From the NCBI GenBank assembly GCA_947462335.1, contig OX381710.1:37509204-37573203 (forward strand): 64,000 nucleotides of DNA, given 5' to 3'. The stretch comes from Harmothoe impar (taxonomy: Eukaryota; Annelida; Polychaeta; Phyllodocida; Polynoidae). How positions within the stretch are numbered: the first letter of the stretch is position 1; every line of letters starts with the position of its first letter. This document shows, piece by piece, positions 10,630-23,689 of the stretch. Position numbers and translations under genes: made by a program. The notes beneath the pieces are model-generated. The model was not told where the DNA came from and searched no databases. It saw only the letters and a program-made list of their open reading frames with translations.

Positions 10630-11205
10630 TTTATTTGGATAACAGAGGACTCCTAGTAAACACGAGTCATGGATGTGGTAATACTTCATATCAAGCAATT
10701 CTACTCTGGCAAGCATGCCTTCTCACATATACAATTATGCAAGGTCATAAAATGTACCAGACCCCCTCCCCAAACGTCGAACTTGTTGTTAAAACAATAA
10801 CAAACTTGTTTCTTTGTAAGACTAACACAAGGTATAGCCTATATCCGTCAGAACAGTTAGGTAGATGAGTTGCTTAATAATGATGAAGAAACACTGGACA
10901 TTTGCACCATAACTTCAGCCTTGTAGATGGACCTGCCCACCCCCCAGAGGACTGCAGTGCAGCCCTAGGGTGGGTGGGTGTTGGGGATGGATTAGATGGG
11001 TGTTTAGGTAAGGAAGATATTGAGATGTGGTGACAGGGTTGAGGCTATGTCGAGGTAGGGTAAGGGAATTGTTGTTTTAGTTGATGGATTGTGAGGGAAT
11101 CTACACCGGGTGATTCACATTGGTTCGGTAGGGTTAACAGACACATACGTATATTGAAACTCTATAAAGTGTAGTACGGCTCGTGGTTTAATTCGCGGGA
11201 GATTA
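10630..11205. other. unique DNA, G-rich in part
   Basis: G-rich stretch around 10930-11090 with GGGTGGGTG motifs. The open frame 10602-10868 is unsupported. Confidence 0.4.
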
Positions 11206-11211
11206 AGATGA

Positions 11212-11442
11212 TATGTAAATTTGCGTGTATAAGCCTAACTCTCGTATAAGCCGCACCCCGGGTTTGGGCCAATTCTATAAGCCACACCGGATATCTGATT
11301 ATGGCTACTTTAATACTGTATTATAGTCATAGTAGCAAAAACTCGCGTATAAGCCTCACCCTGACTCTGGGCTAATATTATAAGCCGCACTGGCGATCTG
11401 GCTCGCGTACTAGCCGCGGCTTCTATGCGAGAATTTATGGTA
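11212..11442. mobile_element. non-autonomous element with CGTATAAGCC repeats
   Basis: The left end reads ATGTAAATTTGCGTGTATAAG and the right end GCGAGAATTTATGGTA, imperfect inverted termini related to the fold-back at 59504. The interior contains several CGTATAAGCCGCAC and TATAAGCCTCAC copies. No coding capacity. Confidence 0.55.
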
Positions 11443-11449
11443 AGGGGGC

Positions 11450-14100
11450 ATTGTGTGTATACTATGTTCCTTCAGTTCATAGGATTAACTATGCTGTAAA
11501 CAAGGACATGAAACCGACAAGGATAGTTCCCTAACTACAATGTGAGCAGTATAGTCAAATTAACGTAATTCACTGGTACTATGTTAAAACTCAAGAGCGT
11601 ACAGAATACTATCATGGACTACTATTCAAGTTGAAAAAAGCTTAACTGTTACGCATGTAGGGTGACCATATAATACATGGCTTACATGCTCAATACCCAA
11701 TTAGTCTAGACATCCAAATAAAAACTAAATGGCAACATAAAGAGCATGTTTGACAAATACGATAATGTTTTATTTCTATTGTGAGCATACATCCCCAAAG
11801 CAGATATGACAGGTACATTGAGTGCAATGAGCCATTTCTGTGTCGAAGATAGCACAATTCATTAAAGCAAATATCATACAGGAACACTGAAGCATTCGAC
11901 CATTTGGCCAGATGTGAAAACAAATACATTACTAACAATTGAATCGAGATAATTATGCCCAGTAATTTATCACTATTTACGGTGTGTCGTGCATGGGACA
12001 ATTAATTTGCTGTTTCATGCGATACTAATTCTTGGGATAAATAAAACCTTTAAAATTCCTAACTATTGACATTTGTACAATGCGCGAATTACAAATGTTT
12101 AATTTTTATTGTTGGCCATACAGAAGTGTTCTATTGATAAAGGAAATCTCAGAGAGTTATAATTATTTTCTTAACTAGTCCTTGATTTCTTCAGTTTGTA
12201 TACAAATAAAACAAAACTAGACACTTCAGTGAGGTCTGAGTATAATGTTTGTTCACAGGTCACCTATTCAGAATGTGTCCAAAATCTAGCACATTTGTTT
12301 AAATCATTGCTTTCAAGCACTGCAATTTGTTCACAGTCACGCCGTGCTTTAGGGCATGGCCGCTGTGGCATTCTCCCCGCCCGTTGACCAGTGACCTAAT
12401 TAAGGTGAGCCCCTCATTCTGACACAGATCCCTCTGTCTGATACACATTATCATAATTACAGATGATGTCCCCGTCCCCTAATTAGAATAACGATTGAGA
12501 TTTAGCGGTTAGCTTCACCCAGTGTCATCCTCTGAGTACTGCAAGTTTGGGACGAGGAGGGATGGGGGTAGAGGAGGAAGGCAGTGTCGGGGCTGAGTTG
12601 CTCCCCCGGGGTCCCTCAGGAGTCAGTGATGCCTGGGGCTACTAGGACTCATGATTACATCCAGACCGAGATAACGTTAATAACACCCAGAATGGGGTGG
12701 CCATGTTGAAATGGGAGTGGAGAGCAGGAGCACTGAGAATCCTTTAAAATCCTCTGAACTATTGGCTTAAGTTCTATATCCATGTTATGTGTATCTTCTT
12801 CTCATGACACATACCTGTCAACAAAGCCACTTCCTATGCACTGTCTACATCATATTCAACCCGCATGACCATTATCAGGCTGAGGAACAACTCTCAACAC
12901 AACATATTCCAAATACTATCATAAATGATATTTATACTATCAAGAGCAATAATGCTTATTAACTATCTTATTGCATTAGCATTTATATCTTTACAGCCCA
13001 AACTCCGCGACCACCATCTCTCAGTCAACCCTCTAGGACGCAGTCCCAAATGAGACAAAGTGAATACCAGAATTGCTACTGCTTAGTAGATTGGTCAGAA
13101 AGGTTATTGATATAACAGGTTCATTTCGGCCCAATGTTAAACGTTAAATTGATAAAGTCTACAGTAAAAGTTCAACCTCAAAACCTCAAAACGCATGATA
13201 CCCTTTCCAAAACTGACCTATTTTACCCCCAGCTCTACACCTCCCTGTACCCACCCCTTGTGTACAGTTGACCACTGCAGTGTAAAGTGACAAAAGGGCC
13301 TGACTCACATCACGATTAACCCCCATATCCAACCCCTCTTCCCACAGCCACGCCATTTAATACCACTCCCTCTCACCCACCATGCCTCACCCCTGTCCCA
13401 ACCTATAATCTATTTTCAAGAACCCAAACTTCTGACATACTATTCATTTGAGGAATTTCAGCACAGGGGTAGTGGATCTCTTTGGTATCTCCTGATGCAG
13501 TGGTATGTGGACATTAATTTCATTCAAATTCAAATTCCTGGACACTCATAGCCTAATACGAGAAGTATAAATTGTTATAAGGTCAATGTGTGTTTACAAC
13601 TAATATGACTGCAGTACCAGTTATCTACTATATCAGGTAGCAAGAATAAGATGTAATCTGAATCCAGAACTGGTCATGTCACATAACCTGCTGACCTCTA
13701 TAGGACCTCCACCAGCCCTCACCATGCTTCTCATGTCAATGGCCAGCACACAGCTTTACCTCTGCTCCTTCATGTGAAGGCTGGTTCGATACTATCTAAG
13801 TCCAGGTCTCCATGGCTTTTAGCCTCTAAACTGAATCCTAGGTCTGATAAGTAAAGGCGTCTTCCCTAGGCGACTCCCTTTGTTCTTTGACCCCCTGGAC
13901 TTGGAGGGAACATTATCAAAGAAACCCTTATCTGGGATCAAACAGTCGCCGCTGTTCACGGGGACTGGGAGTTGTAAATATATGCACGGCTAAGGGCTTA
14001 TGGGGTGTACAAGGGCTGGGGATCTTTGTAAAGGGTCTTGGTGATTAGTAGGACAGAGTGAAGGATAAAACGACTATAATACCCTCATGTCTAGCATCAA
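11450..14100. other. long unique stretch, no supported gene
   Basis: AT-rich with a few C-rich patches. A TTTCTTCAG acceptor (12194) is followed by about 64 open codons to a stop at 12388 and an AAG/GTGAGC donor at 12396, but the frame closes before the donor. GAGTTGCTC near 12595 is a one-mismatch copy of the dispersed nonamer. Nothing else was recognised. Confidence 0.4.
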
Positions 14101-14104
14101 TGCC

Positions 14105-14180
14105 TCTGATAAGATCACGTGATTGATAACCACCAGCTAATTGGCTCACACTCGCCGGAAGTATGATGACGTCATTTTGA
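14105..14180. promoter_or_regulatory. dense motif cluster: palindromic E-box, ETS, perfect CRE
   Basis: ATCACGTGAT (14114-14123) is a 10-bp palindromic E-box, CCGGAAGT (14155-14162) an ETS core, and ATGACGTCAT (14166-14175) a palindromic CRE. TGATAA (GATA-type) and CTAATTGG lie between them. No start codon or exon was resolved nearby. Confidence 0.4.
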
Positions 14181-14660
14181 CAGAATAAATCGCAGTATCA
14201 TTAAGGTTCTTGTTATTACTGGTTTGCAGCCTAACATTTGGACTCTGTCTTTTTTTCTACTTCCTAATGGAAAAAGGGGTGCACTAATAACAAGGCCATG
14301 GGGCTCTATCAGGTTTTATGGATCATAGGGACATTACAGTATTTAAGGCAGTACAAACAAATGCACATTCCCTGGTTAGTTAGGTGCGGGTTGTTTTAAT
14401 ACCTGTATGACAATAATAGATTCCTAAATCTGGCAATGACCATTCAGAGAAAACTTCCCTTTTGATATTTAAGCCACTACCTCGAAATAAAAGCAATTAG
14501 AAAGCAATTACCATGGCTTGCACTCTTTATATGCAGGCCTATGCGTTAAATGCTATCTAGGCTATATCTGAAACCCATTTTAAAGTTCATTATGGAGGTA
14601 TCTACTGTATATTTGTACTTGTATTTCATTTTGATTTAAAGTGGCCGAAGCTACTAATAC

Positions 14661-14761
14661 TACCGTTCTCGTATAAGCCGCGGCTTGTAGGCCAGTCAGA
14701 TTTAGCATTAATTTGAAACCAAACATCCTCATATATGATGCGGATTATACGAGAGTTTTTA
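14661..14761. mobile_element. short fold-back element, CGTATAAGCCGC family
   Basis: The left end TACCGTTCTCGTATAAGCCG is matched in inverse by GCGGATTATACGAGAG at the right end. About 100 bp, non-coding. It belongs to the same sequence family as 11212-11442. Confidence 0.5.
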
Positions 14762-14848
14762 TATGTAGGCCTACCGGTATAGGCCTACTACAGTACTAAT
14801 AGGCAATTTTTATGCCCCCTATGTGGCTTACAATAGGATTTGTCGTAA

Positions 14849-15850
<1,002 letters not shown>

Positions 15851-15854
15851 TCCC

Positions 15855-15953
15855 GAGCTGCTCCAGCCTCATTACAGAAGGTCAGGCCGGCCGTTGTCAA
15901 CTCACACAGAGTTGGAGCAGCTCAGGTGTGAGCACCCCCTCCCTGAGCTGCTC
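15855..15953. promoter_or_regulatory. GAGCAGCTC cluster 2 (three copies) with AGGTCA
   Basis: Exact copies at 15855-15863 and 15945-15953 (as GAGCTGCTC) and 15915-15923 (as GAGCAGCTC). An AGGTCA half-site lies between them at 15879-15884. A DR1 (AGGTCA-G-GGTTCA) is at 16076-16088. Confidence 0.4.
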
Positions 15954-16075
15954 CCCAGGGGCTGCCAGGCCCACAATGCCCCCTCTGATAGGTTTGCAAA
16001 GTCAATGCCCGATGTTATCACTTCATGAATGATAATAACCCGTTGGGGATGGCAGGCCGCAAGGGTCAACTCCCA

Positions 16076-16088
16076 AGGTCAGGGTTCA
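16076..16088 (+). promoter_or_regulatory. DR1 nuclear-receptor-type motif
   Basis: AGGTCAGGGTTCA is two half-sites in direct repeat with one spacer base, the arrangement known for RXR/HNF4/COUP-type receptors. It lies 123 bp beyond the second GAGCAGCTC cluster. Confidence 0.4.
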
Positions 16089-16344
16089 AGGCCGCACAGA
16101 GGCTGATAACAGAGGGGTGCTGTATTATCGCTCATAGTTGAGGTATGCGTTAAGGGTAGTTATCAGTACGGAAAGGATAGGTCTAGTAGAGATCACTGAA
16201 GCTCCTTTTCTGGCGGGATATGTTAGAGACCCATACGCAGTAATACGTGTACCGATTTGGTTTGATCAATGTGGATCTCAAAGTAATAAATATTAGATTT
16301 ATTTAATTGTTTTTGTTGTTGCATTTTTTGGCTGCCATCGACAG

Positions 16345-16576
16345 GGACAGGAATACCCAGATGAAACTATTAGCCATCCAAAAGGTAGGGGATATACTTT
16401 GTCATTGGGGAGAAAAGAACAGTGTCTTAAATTAGATAAATGTCCAAAAATGTACCTTGTGCTTATGGAGTTGCGTGTATACATGCTCAATTACACATGG
16501 TCAACGCAGAGTTTGGTAATGCGTGTAGCGGATATAGGTGAAAGATGTACAGGTGTCAGAGTGAATACAAACACAG
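16345..16576 (+). CDS. candidate internal coding exon, unknown protein
   Basis: Acceptor GCTGCCATCGACAG after a T-rich tract, donor CAG/GTAAGA. Phase 0 at the start, phase 1 at the end. The peptide begins GQEYPDETISHPKGRGYT, has CLKLDKCPKMYLVLMELR, and ends GERCTGVRVNTNTG. Three cysteines, mixed charge and no low complexity make it protein-like. An internal donor (AAAAG/GTAGGG at 16384) would give a 40-bp exon ending in the same phase. No partner exon was found with confidence, and the family is not recognised. Confidence 0.35.
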
Positions 16577-16590
16577 GTAAGACCCTACTC

Positions 16591-16602
16591 CACCTGCAGG
16601 TG
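16591..16602. promoter_or_regulatory. palindromic double E-box
   Basis: CACCTGCAGGTG, a 12-bp palindrome made of two CANNTG boxes of the Snail/E-protein type. It lies 15 bp after the candidate exon. Confidence 0.4.
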
Positions 16603-16639
16603 AGGACTCACCTTTAATTTGCCTCATTAGCCTGGTTGC

Positions 16640-17580
16640 CACACGTGCACTACCGTGCATTACACCAAGCTACATATTCCACTCACTCTCCTAGCCACAA
16701 CCTCCTCCTCCTACTCTACCTAACGTGCTCTATCCAGGCTCCTCACTCTCCTATCTTTAAGCCCCCATCCATCCACATACACGCACGCCATCTCCTTCTT
16801 CCCTTACCAGGCCCCTCGGCCATGTCTCCTCCTTCTCTCACCGCGATGCCCCTACCAATGTCTCCTCCCCTCCCTTCCCTTCCCTATAAGCCCTACTCCC
16901 CCACATGCACACACAGGCACACACACAGGAACATCCCCACCTTCCAATCTCCCGTCCTCCCTGTTCCCTCCCCCCACCAGCCCCTCACCCATGCCTCCTC
17001 CCTCCTAGTCCTACCTTGCCTCCCTCACAAGGTCCTTCAACAGGCCCCTCGTCCATGCCTCCTCCCTCCTACCTTGCCCCCTCACCAGACCCTCACCCAT
17101 GTCGTTTCCCTCCTCTCACCCTGCCTCCATCACCAACCCCCTCATCTATGCCTCTACCCTGCCCCCCTCATAAGGTCCCTCAACAGCCCCCTCAGCCATG
17201 TTTCTCCCTTATCCTACTCTGCCCCTATCACCAGATCCCACATCCATGCATCCCTGCCTTCCTGCCCCCTTCGCTGCCTCACTCACAAGGCTGCTTCCCT
17301 GCCTCACTCACTCACTCACTCACTCACTCACTCACTCACTCACTCACTCACTCACTCACTCACCCACTCACTCACTTACTTACTCCCTCCCTTATTTACT
17401 TACTCCCCATATATTACCGTCCGCCCATTTCTCTCCTTCCATCCATCCCTATATGCCTCCCCGTCCCTCTACCGTCCCTCCGCGCACTCCCTGCCACCTC
17501 ATGTACTCCCACCCGTCACTACCACAAGCCTCACCTGCCCTTTGGCTACGACAGATTCCCAGGCCCGCCCTGTTGAGCAG
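16640..17580 (+). repeat. C-rich degenerate repeats plus (ACTC)n microsatellite
   Basis: Imperfect units of about 60-70 bp with CCCCTCACCCATGCCTCC between about 16980 and 17240, then an ACTC tetranucleotide run at about 17290-17390. The 317-codon frame across it, and two others, are low-complexity Pro/Ser/Leu/His artefacts. Confidence 0.85.
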
Positions 17581-17588
17581 TTGAGCTG

Positions 17589-17643
17589 AGGTCACGTGAG
17601 GACAGAGCAGCTCATTGCTGAGGTCTACCTGTGGGAGCAGCTC
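17589..17643. promoter_or_regulatory. GAGCAGCTC cluster 3 with AGGTCACGTGAGG
   Basis: Nonamers at 17605-17613 and 17635-17643, preceded by AGGTCACGTGAGGAC (17589-17603), which fuses a GGTCA half-site to a CACGTG E-box. The same 15-mer recurs at 24092-24106 beside cluster 5. Confidence 0.4.
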
Positions 17644-17649
17644 GTGGAG

Positions 17650-19140
17650 GTGTATAGACCATGTAAGTGTGTCACTGTCCTACTACCCTGGGCCTCAGCG
17701 CCATCATGTACTGCTGCTGCTGATGTACACAGTGCATGTAGACACACTCACATATCAGGCCAATCGGGTTTCTTTTCTTGTGAAAAGCATCTTTATGCTG
17801 CAGTGCAGCTCCACTCTTAACACAAGCACCTGGTCCAGTTGTGTGATATAGGCCGTGCACATTTAATGCTGTGTTTTTGTCAGTTACATCGGTGTGCATT
17901 ATATCATTATACTGAATAAATGCAAAAGCATCTGCTGCTAACCTGTCCCTATGGTTATAGGCCAACTATAACTCAGCATGTGAGATAGGGATTTTGAATC
18001 TTCATTTCACAGCATGTCCCCAGGAAGGCGATGTACAGTCCGTAGTGTTTATTTTGGGATTGCATTAGATGCTTTTCTCATGTGGTTCTCGAGCAGTAGG
18101 CAGGAGGGCGTAGTCTCAGTTGCTATAATAGAAATAGTACAGGTAACAGAGACTGCAGTTGAATATATATATATAGGTTAAGGTACGTACGTAAAATGTG
18201 ACTACCCCTGCACCTACCTACAATAGCGCTATACCTGTTCCCAGGCACGCGGATCTGTCACCACTCTACTGCAGGGCCATGTCCATCTTAGGGCCACCAC
18301 CACCACTAGGCCACCTCCCCCACCACCCACCACCTACCACCACCCAAGCAGCACCACTCCTGCACTGCTGTATATATATACACACACAGGCAGGAAGGCC
18401 ATGAACTCTATCTGAGTGATTGTTGAATGGAAGGTGGAGGGACGGAGGGGTTGCATATATACATGTAGCTTTGCATTGGGACTGATACATTACGCATAGG
18501 TCGGCTTTGCTGTTCCATATTCAAATAATTGTCATGAAATAGTAATATACTCCGGGGATGTTATTTTTCTAGGTTTTATCATCCAAAGTGAACCCGATGA
18601 GGAGCAAAGCTCGACCTCAGAGCTATTGCAGTGTTTGTGCTTAGCGTACCTAATGTCATTATTTCTGATCAGGCTTAAAAGTTCCCAACACCTTTAGATC
18701 TGATACCAGACGGCTGCAATACTCCATTGCAGACAACCCAAGACTGTTAAAGATTGCGGGTATTTTAACGTCTCAGTTGTAAATAGGGTTGTGGTGTGAA
18801 GACAAAATTGAAATAAGTTGTTTCTTGCACATTTGTGGTGGGAGATGGTGGAATATATATATATATGCTGAATCATATTGGAGACACATAACTCGATGAG
18901 GTAGTATGGTTGAGAGAGCAGTAAAAGATCGAAATCATGAAATAAGAAGGCATGGGTAGAATGGCCCCTGAAGCCACGGGGAGTGACATTGATAGCCCAA
19001 TCCAAAGATACTTTACTAAAAATGAATTGTCCCTCAAGACCCATAAGATAACCGTACGCACACATTGAACAGTGTAATTAGAAGAGTATACATCATCAAA
19101 AAGCTTCATCATTCTTCTTTTTCAATACTGTGTCCATACT
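17650..19140. other. unique DNA with small microsatellites
   Basis: CCACCA-rich block near 18290-18350, short (AT)n tracts at 18165 and 18855. Overlapping minus-strand frames (18694-19112) have no supporting signals. Confidence 0.4.
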
Positions 19141-19143
19141 CAC

Positions 19144-19200
19144 GTTTCTATCGGACAGAAGGCATCTTGGTGAACGGGGAGTGAACATCAGCAGTTTCCA
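19144..19200 (-). CDS. candidate 57-bp exon, minus strand
   Basis: Minus-strand acceptor CTTTTTTCCCATTTCAG and donor AAAC/GTGAGTATG are both strong and flank exactly 57 nt. One frame is open throughout (WKLLMFTPRSPRCLLSDRN). Another (ETADVHSPFTKMPSVR then stop) would make it a terminal coding exon. No partner exons were assigned. A noncoding RNA exon is equally possible. Confidence 0.28.
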
Positions 19201-19841
19201 CTGAAATGGGAAAAAAGATGATATAAAACTGCGCTGATGCATAAGGACCAGGTTATACTACACACTGAATCAGAGTACACACGCAAAGGGTACATCGAGC
19301 TGTTCAGACAATAAAGAGGTTAATACATGTAAAGAATCGTTGCTGACATGGATCCACTGTATTCGTGCTACATGTGAGGTTGGGGGACCCATGGACTACA
19401 ACACATGTACATTGTATACGCTACTTTAAGTCAGGGTAAATAAACACAGGGGAGTTCAAAATAAACTTACCTAAGAAAAAAATGTTAAGCTGTTAAAATC
19501 AGCTATTTCATGAGAGTATGAGAACACATAATTTATACTATGACATGTATTGGGGGAAATGGACCCCATGGCACCCTGCACTAAGGTCCCTTTTTGCAGA
19601 TCTTGTCGTATATAATATTTGATAATACTAAGTTGTTTGCTAACCGTCCACCTCACTGATAACGACTGTCATTGACAGACAGACACTGGGAGGGGATGAC
19701 AATGCCTCAAAAAGTTCCAAAGTAAATAATAGAGCCGTGATAAGATAGATATGGTGTTGTCTGGGGGTGCAGGGCGGGGCGGAGGTAATTGCCCTTTATG
19801 TTGTGATGGGTGAGGGGGATGGGAGAGGCGCTCAGGGGAGC

Positions 19842-19875
19842 AGGTCAGGAAGGAGCAGCTCATGGGGAGCAGCTC
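19842..19875. promoter_or_regulatory. GAGCAGCTC cluster 4 with AGGTCA
   Basis: Nonamers at 19853-19861 and 19867-19875 with AGGTCA at 19842-19847 immediately upstream. A nuclear-receptor/CRE cluster follows about 220 bp later. Confidence 0.4.
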
Positions 19876-20094
19876 CCAGACAGGCCCCTACTTCCCTGGT
19901 TACCCATAGATACGCCTGAGGACACCCCTTGTTCCCATGGCAACTCCCTTCTGTGTCCCCCTGCGGTCTTACCCTACTGCTTCACCCCTCAACCCCAACC
20001 TCCCACCCTCAACCGCGAATTTTAAATTCAATTCCCTGGCTGCAGCCTGGGATGCCGCCGCACCCTTCTCCCTTCTGCCCGGCCAGGGGGTGCA

Positions 20095-20145
20095 TGACCC
20101 CAAAGGTCAAGGTCGCATGACGTCAGGGTCATAACCTTGAGGTCA
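20095..20145. promoter_or_regulatory. nuclear-receptor half-site cluster around a perfect CRE
   Basis: TGACCC (20095), AAGGTCAAGGTCG (20103-20115), TGACGTCA (20118-20125), AGGGTCA (20125-20131) and TGAGGTCA (20138-20145) occur within 51 bp. Five RGGTCA-type half-sites around a palindromic CRE is far denser than the surroundings. Receptor identity cannot be told. Confidence 0.5.
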
Positions 20146-20679
20146 TGTGGCTTTGGCTGTGATTGTCAACATTCCAGGAGGTATGATTCACATGCTTCTG
20201 TCATAGAAAAAAAAAGGAGCTGTCTAGACCTCAAGTCTTGTTATGGGCTCTGTATAAAAACAAGCTTGGAGGCAGAAATCAATGGCTGAGAATCACTTTG
20301 AGAAATGCTTTAATGCTAAGTCGATTAAAAAAACACTTATTGGTATACAAATGGTCAAGGAAAATTATACAAGCTGAACTTAGAAGACGGCAGATCTGTA
20401 AGTAGAAAATAATACAATACAAAATATGGATTCTTGGGTTGGATCAATACAATTTGGGATCTTTGTGCTGTTCAGAAGGTACAAGGTGAAGAGATCTGGA
20501 CAGGGTTGATGGGTGACAATGGCTAAAGGTTGGGGGCAGCAAGGGCTTGTGAGGGGTGCAGGCGGAAGGGGGAGCGGGGAGGGGTTGGAGACAATGGCAC
20601 TTAGTGCCACATGGACACACCCTGACCACCCCCCCCCCTTGTAGGTCCCCAGTGGCATGCGCACTCTGATCCCAGAACG

Positions 20680-20925
20680 GAACACACAGCTTTTAGTAAC
20701 CAGGTCAATCAGGCTATGTTCCTGTCAGAACACACAGCTTTTTGTAACCAGATCAATCAGGCTGTGTTCCCGCCAGAACACATAGATTTTGGTAAGCAGG
20801 TCAGAACACACAGCCTTTAGTAACCAGGTCAATCCAGGCTCTTTACCGGTCAGAACACTGAGCCTTTAGTAACCAGGTCAATCTAGGCTCTGTTCCCGTT
20901 AGAACACACAGCTCTTGCAGTAAAA
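20680..20925. repeat. about 49-bp minisatellite, six partial units
   Basis: GAACACACAG-type unit starts are at 20680, 20728, 20776, 20804, 20853 and 20902, giving 48-49 bp periods with one truncated unit. Each unit includes TAGTAACCAGGTCAATC, hence a recurring AGGTCA. Confidence 0.9.
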
Positions 20926-20929
20926 AAGG

Positions 20930-23375
20930 GTCACCTTTCAGTAAAGTTTTTTTTACAGAGGTTCATCTGGCAAGAATGAGACTAACATCTCATACAGGAT
21001 ATAGATTTTGATATTTCTGCAAATTGGCATGGTATAGTCTATGTAATTTGTTATTGATATGGCACTGAGTCAATCAATCTGATTTCTCTATACTCGACCA
21101 ACAATTATAACAAAACAAGCGATGTCTAGGGTAATCCATCCGGGGGTAGGCAAATGATGGAGGGATGTGTGCCCATGGGGGGGGGGGGGGGTATACAGGC
21201 AGACTGTGATGTAGGTAGGTGGGCAGACAGGAAGGCAGACAAGGAGGTAGGGTGGCCGAGACCATGCGTTGAGATGGGGTCTGGATCCGACATGGTTGAG
21301 TGGTGCGCCTCCGTGGGCCCGTCACCCGAGTATTATAAATGGCCGCCGAGTCAAGGTCGGTGGTTGGAGAGCCCCATCTGCGTTATTCCCGCCACCCCCT
21401 CTCCGTGTACCCCCCCCCCCCCTCCTCCACCTCTGCCCCCAATACTCATATGGGGAAGGTGGGGCGTGGGAGGAGCAGTGACAGAGGCGTATTGGTCTGT
21501 TTAACTTTTACAAAAGGCTCACTGACTAGCATTCGTGACAGATGAATTGAATTAACACAGCTGTGGCTGGGACGTCCAGCCGGGGTTAAGCTTGGCTTTT
21601 CACCCTTTCGGAATTTTGCCAGTGCAGTGACATTTCAATATTTGCTGAAGACATTTCTTTTAATTTCTTCTGTCATATAGACATTTAGTACTTTGCATAT
21701 ACGTATATATAATATTATATCCATGTACAAGACGGTCATAACTCTTCAGGGATCTTTATTGTACAACTGAGTTGTCGCTTGTTGATTAACCAATATGACC
21801 AATTCCAAGCTAGATTGGAAGGGCATTAATATACACTTTGAGATAGAAATATATAGAGTACTAAGACAATATCTTAGTTATATTACCTTAGTTATGCTAC
21901 CTTACATTCGATTCACCCTCCTCCTTGGTACAAGGACGGTCATGCCGCCATGTTGGCCTTAATTTGAACCCATTAATTAGATGGCGCCTGTCCCAATCCC
22001 TTGTGAGACTTTACGAGACTTGGACCGTGCCTGGTGGTGACGCCTTGTGGCGATAACCCTCACTAACCTAGGACCCTTACCAGCTTTCAAATCCCGAGGG
22101 TTGTCCTAGAAAGATGTCCTCACTTTTCTGCTTATCAATACTTGTATGTACACATAAAGTTGCACTTTAGAACCATAGTGATAAGGATTTGAGGGACACC
22201 ATAAGTATTTAAGCTACCCATTAAAAGTTTTGATCTTTTACAATTAAGTTGGCTTTCTTATGTTCTTTGAAATAATTCAACTTTAAACATTGTCTACCAC
22301 TATTTCTGCAGCACTTAATTGGCATTGAAAACAAAATCCAGAAACAAACCTGCATTTTTATATACTACTTACACTAAAACTGTACTATACATATATGCAC
22401 CCGTACACACACAATTAATCCCATCCTGGAGACTCCCATATCTCCAATACCACTTTTTTGGACTACTTTATCCTACCCTAATCTCTACGCTGTATCCAAT
22501 TCACTCTCTCCACACTCCGCCTTTAGTTCTAGACACACTTCCAACAACCCCCACACAGCTCTCTTCTCACACCCTTCAGCCCTGTGCTAATTTCAGCCTA
22601 ACCCCTTCTCTCTGCCTGTTGGTCTCACTGTATAGTCGCTCACAACTCCCTCTATCCCCCCTTCCTGACCAACCCCATATTTACAGCCGCCAATTTTCTG
22701 GATCAATGGAGGCTAATCAATGCTCGCCAAGTGCCATACTATGTCTGCCCTACTTCCTCCACCCCAGCTACCTAAAGCACCCTGCCACCCTAGCCGCAGC
22801 CAGACCGTGCTTAAACACTATACCACCCCTTACCCCAGCCTTTACCCACTAAATGGCCCGTTCAGAGACTATCAGGAATCAATCCTATTAAGTCCTCCTC
22901 CTGGGTCCTTATCTGCAGGACAGACCTGCTGGAGGGGCTGGGACTGATGCCTCTGTGTGGGGGAGGTAGTCAGATGCTATATACTCTGGTTTGCATCACA
23001 TCAATCTGAATTACCGGGATTAAAGCCATGTTAGTTGTGTATAGACCGATGCATTATAACAGAGCTAATGTAAGATCGTTGTGAACTTATCGTTACATCA
23101 ACCTAATAAAGCGATGTACTCTGCAAAAGGGAACCTAGTAGTGTAGGGCGCATTGAGAACATCTATGTTAATGTGACAGTATGTCCTTCATCACGAGCAT
23201 TGAAGCACAAGACCGAGCGGAGAAGACATGAAATGCTGCAATATGTATTGTAGTGCATGGAAAGGAAACAGAACTATTCTGCATAACAGAGGGTTCGATC
23301 CATGTTAACGTTGTGGTTGGTGGTAAACCACCTCTAATACAGCGTGATTTTCCATACACACGGTCACGGATAGTT
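20930..23375. other. unique DNA with poly(G)/poly(C) runs
   Basis: G14 near 21178 and C12 near 21411. A pyrimidine-rich open frame at 22319-22852 lacks splice and promoter support. Two YY1-like sites lie near 21945 (CCGCCATGTTGG) and 21982 (AGATGGCGCC). Confidence 0.4.
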
Positions 23376-23383
23376 CAAGTCTA

Positions 23384-23493
23384 TCCCAGTGGGCACAGAA
23401 CATTGAATCAACATGGATAAACAGTTGTCAATGTTGAATCAATGTTGATTCAACATTGATTCAACATTGACCTGAATTTTGTGCCCACTGGGA
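23384..23493. mobile_element. 110-bp MITE, CCCAGTGGGCACA family, copy 1
   Basis: Termini TCCCAGTGGGCACA and its exact complement. The interior alternates ATGTTGAATCAA and its complement, so the whole element folds back. The left flank is TA, the right TT. Its interior is in the opposite orientation to the copies at 33299 and 52056. Confidence 0.85.
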
Positions 23494-23689
23494 TTGATAA
23501 CTTCCTCCTATTACCCAGGTGTTTCAACGCAGGAAACGCCACCACCAATACAACATTTTCATATACTACTCACTACGCGTACAGTGGTAAACCAGAGTCA
23601 AACACAAGAGTACTGTGCATCGATGGAAGCGTCGACGTTATTAATCACATTATGAATGTAAATATACATTATGAATAGAAATTGTTGTG

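Noticed and set aside
12195..12396. Exon-like interval with TTTCTTCAG acceptor and AAG/GTGAGC donor
   Set aside because: The only long frame stops at 12388 before the donor; the other frames are closed.
16636..17589. 317-codon Pro/Ser/His-rich frame
   Set aside because: Pyrimidine-rich low-complexity DNA and an ACTC run; two other frames are also open over the same bases.
17708..18404. Short overlapping open frames on both strands
   Set aside because: No consistent start, splice or composition signal.
18897..18906. TGAGGTAGTA, identical to the let-7 seed region
   Set aside because: Beyond the first ten bases the match breaks down and there is no complementary arm within hairpin distance. 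A 10-mer hit in 64 kb is not rare.
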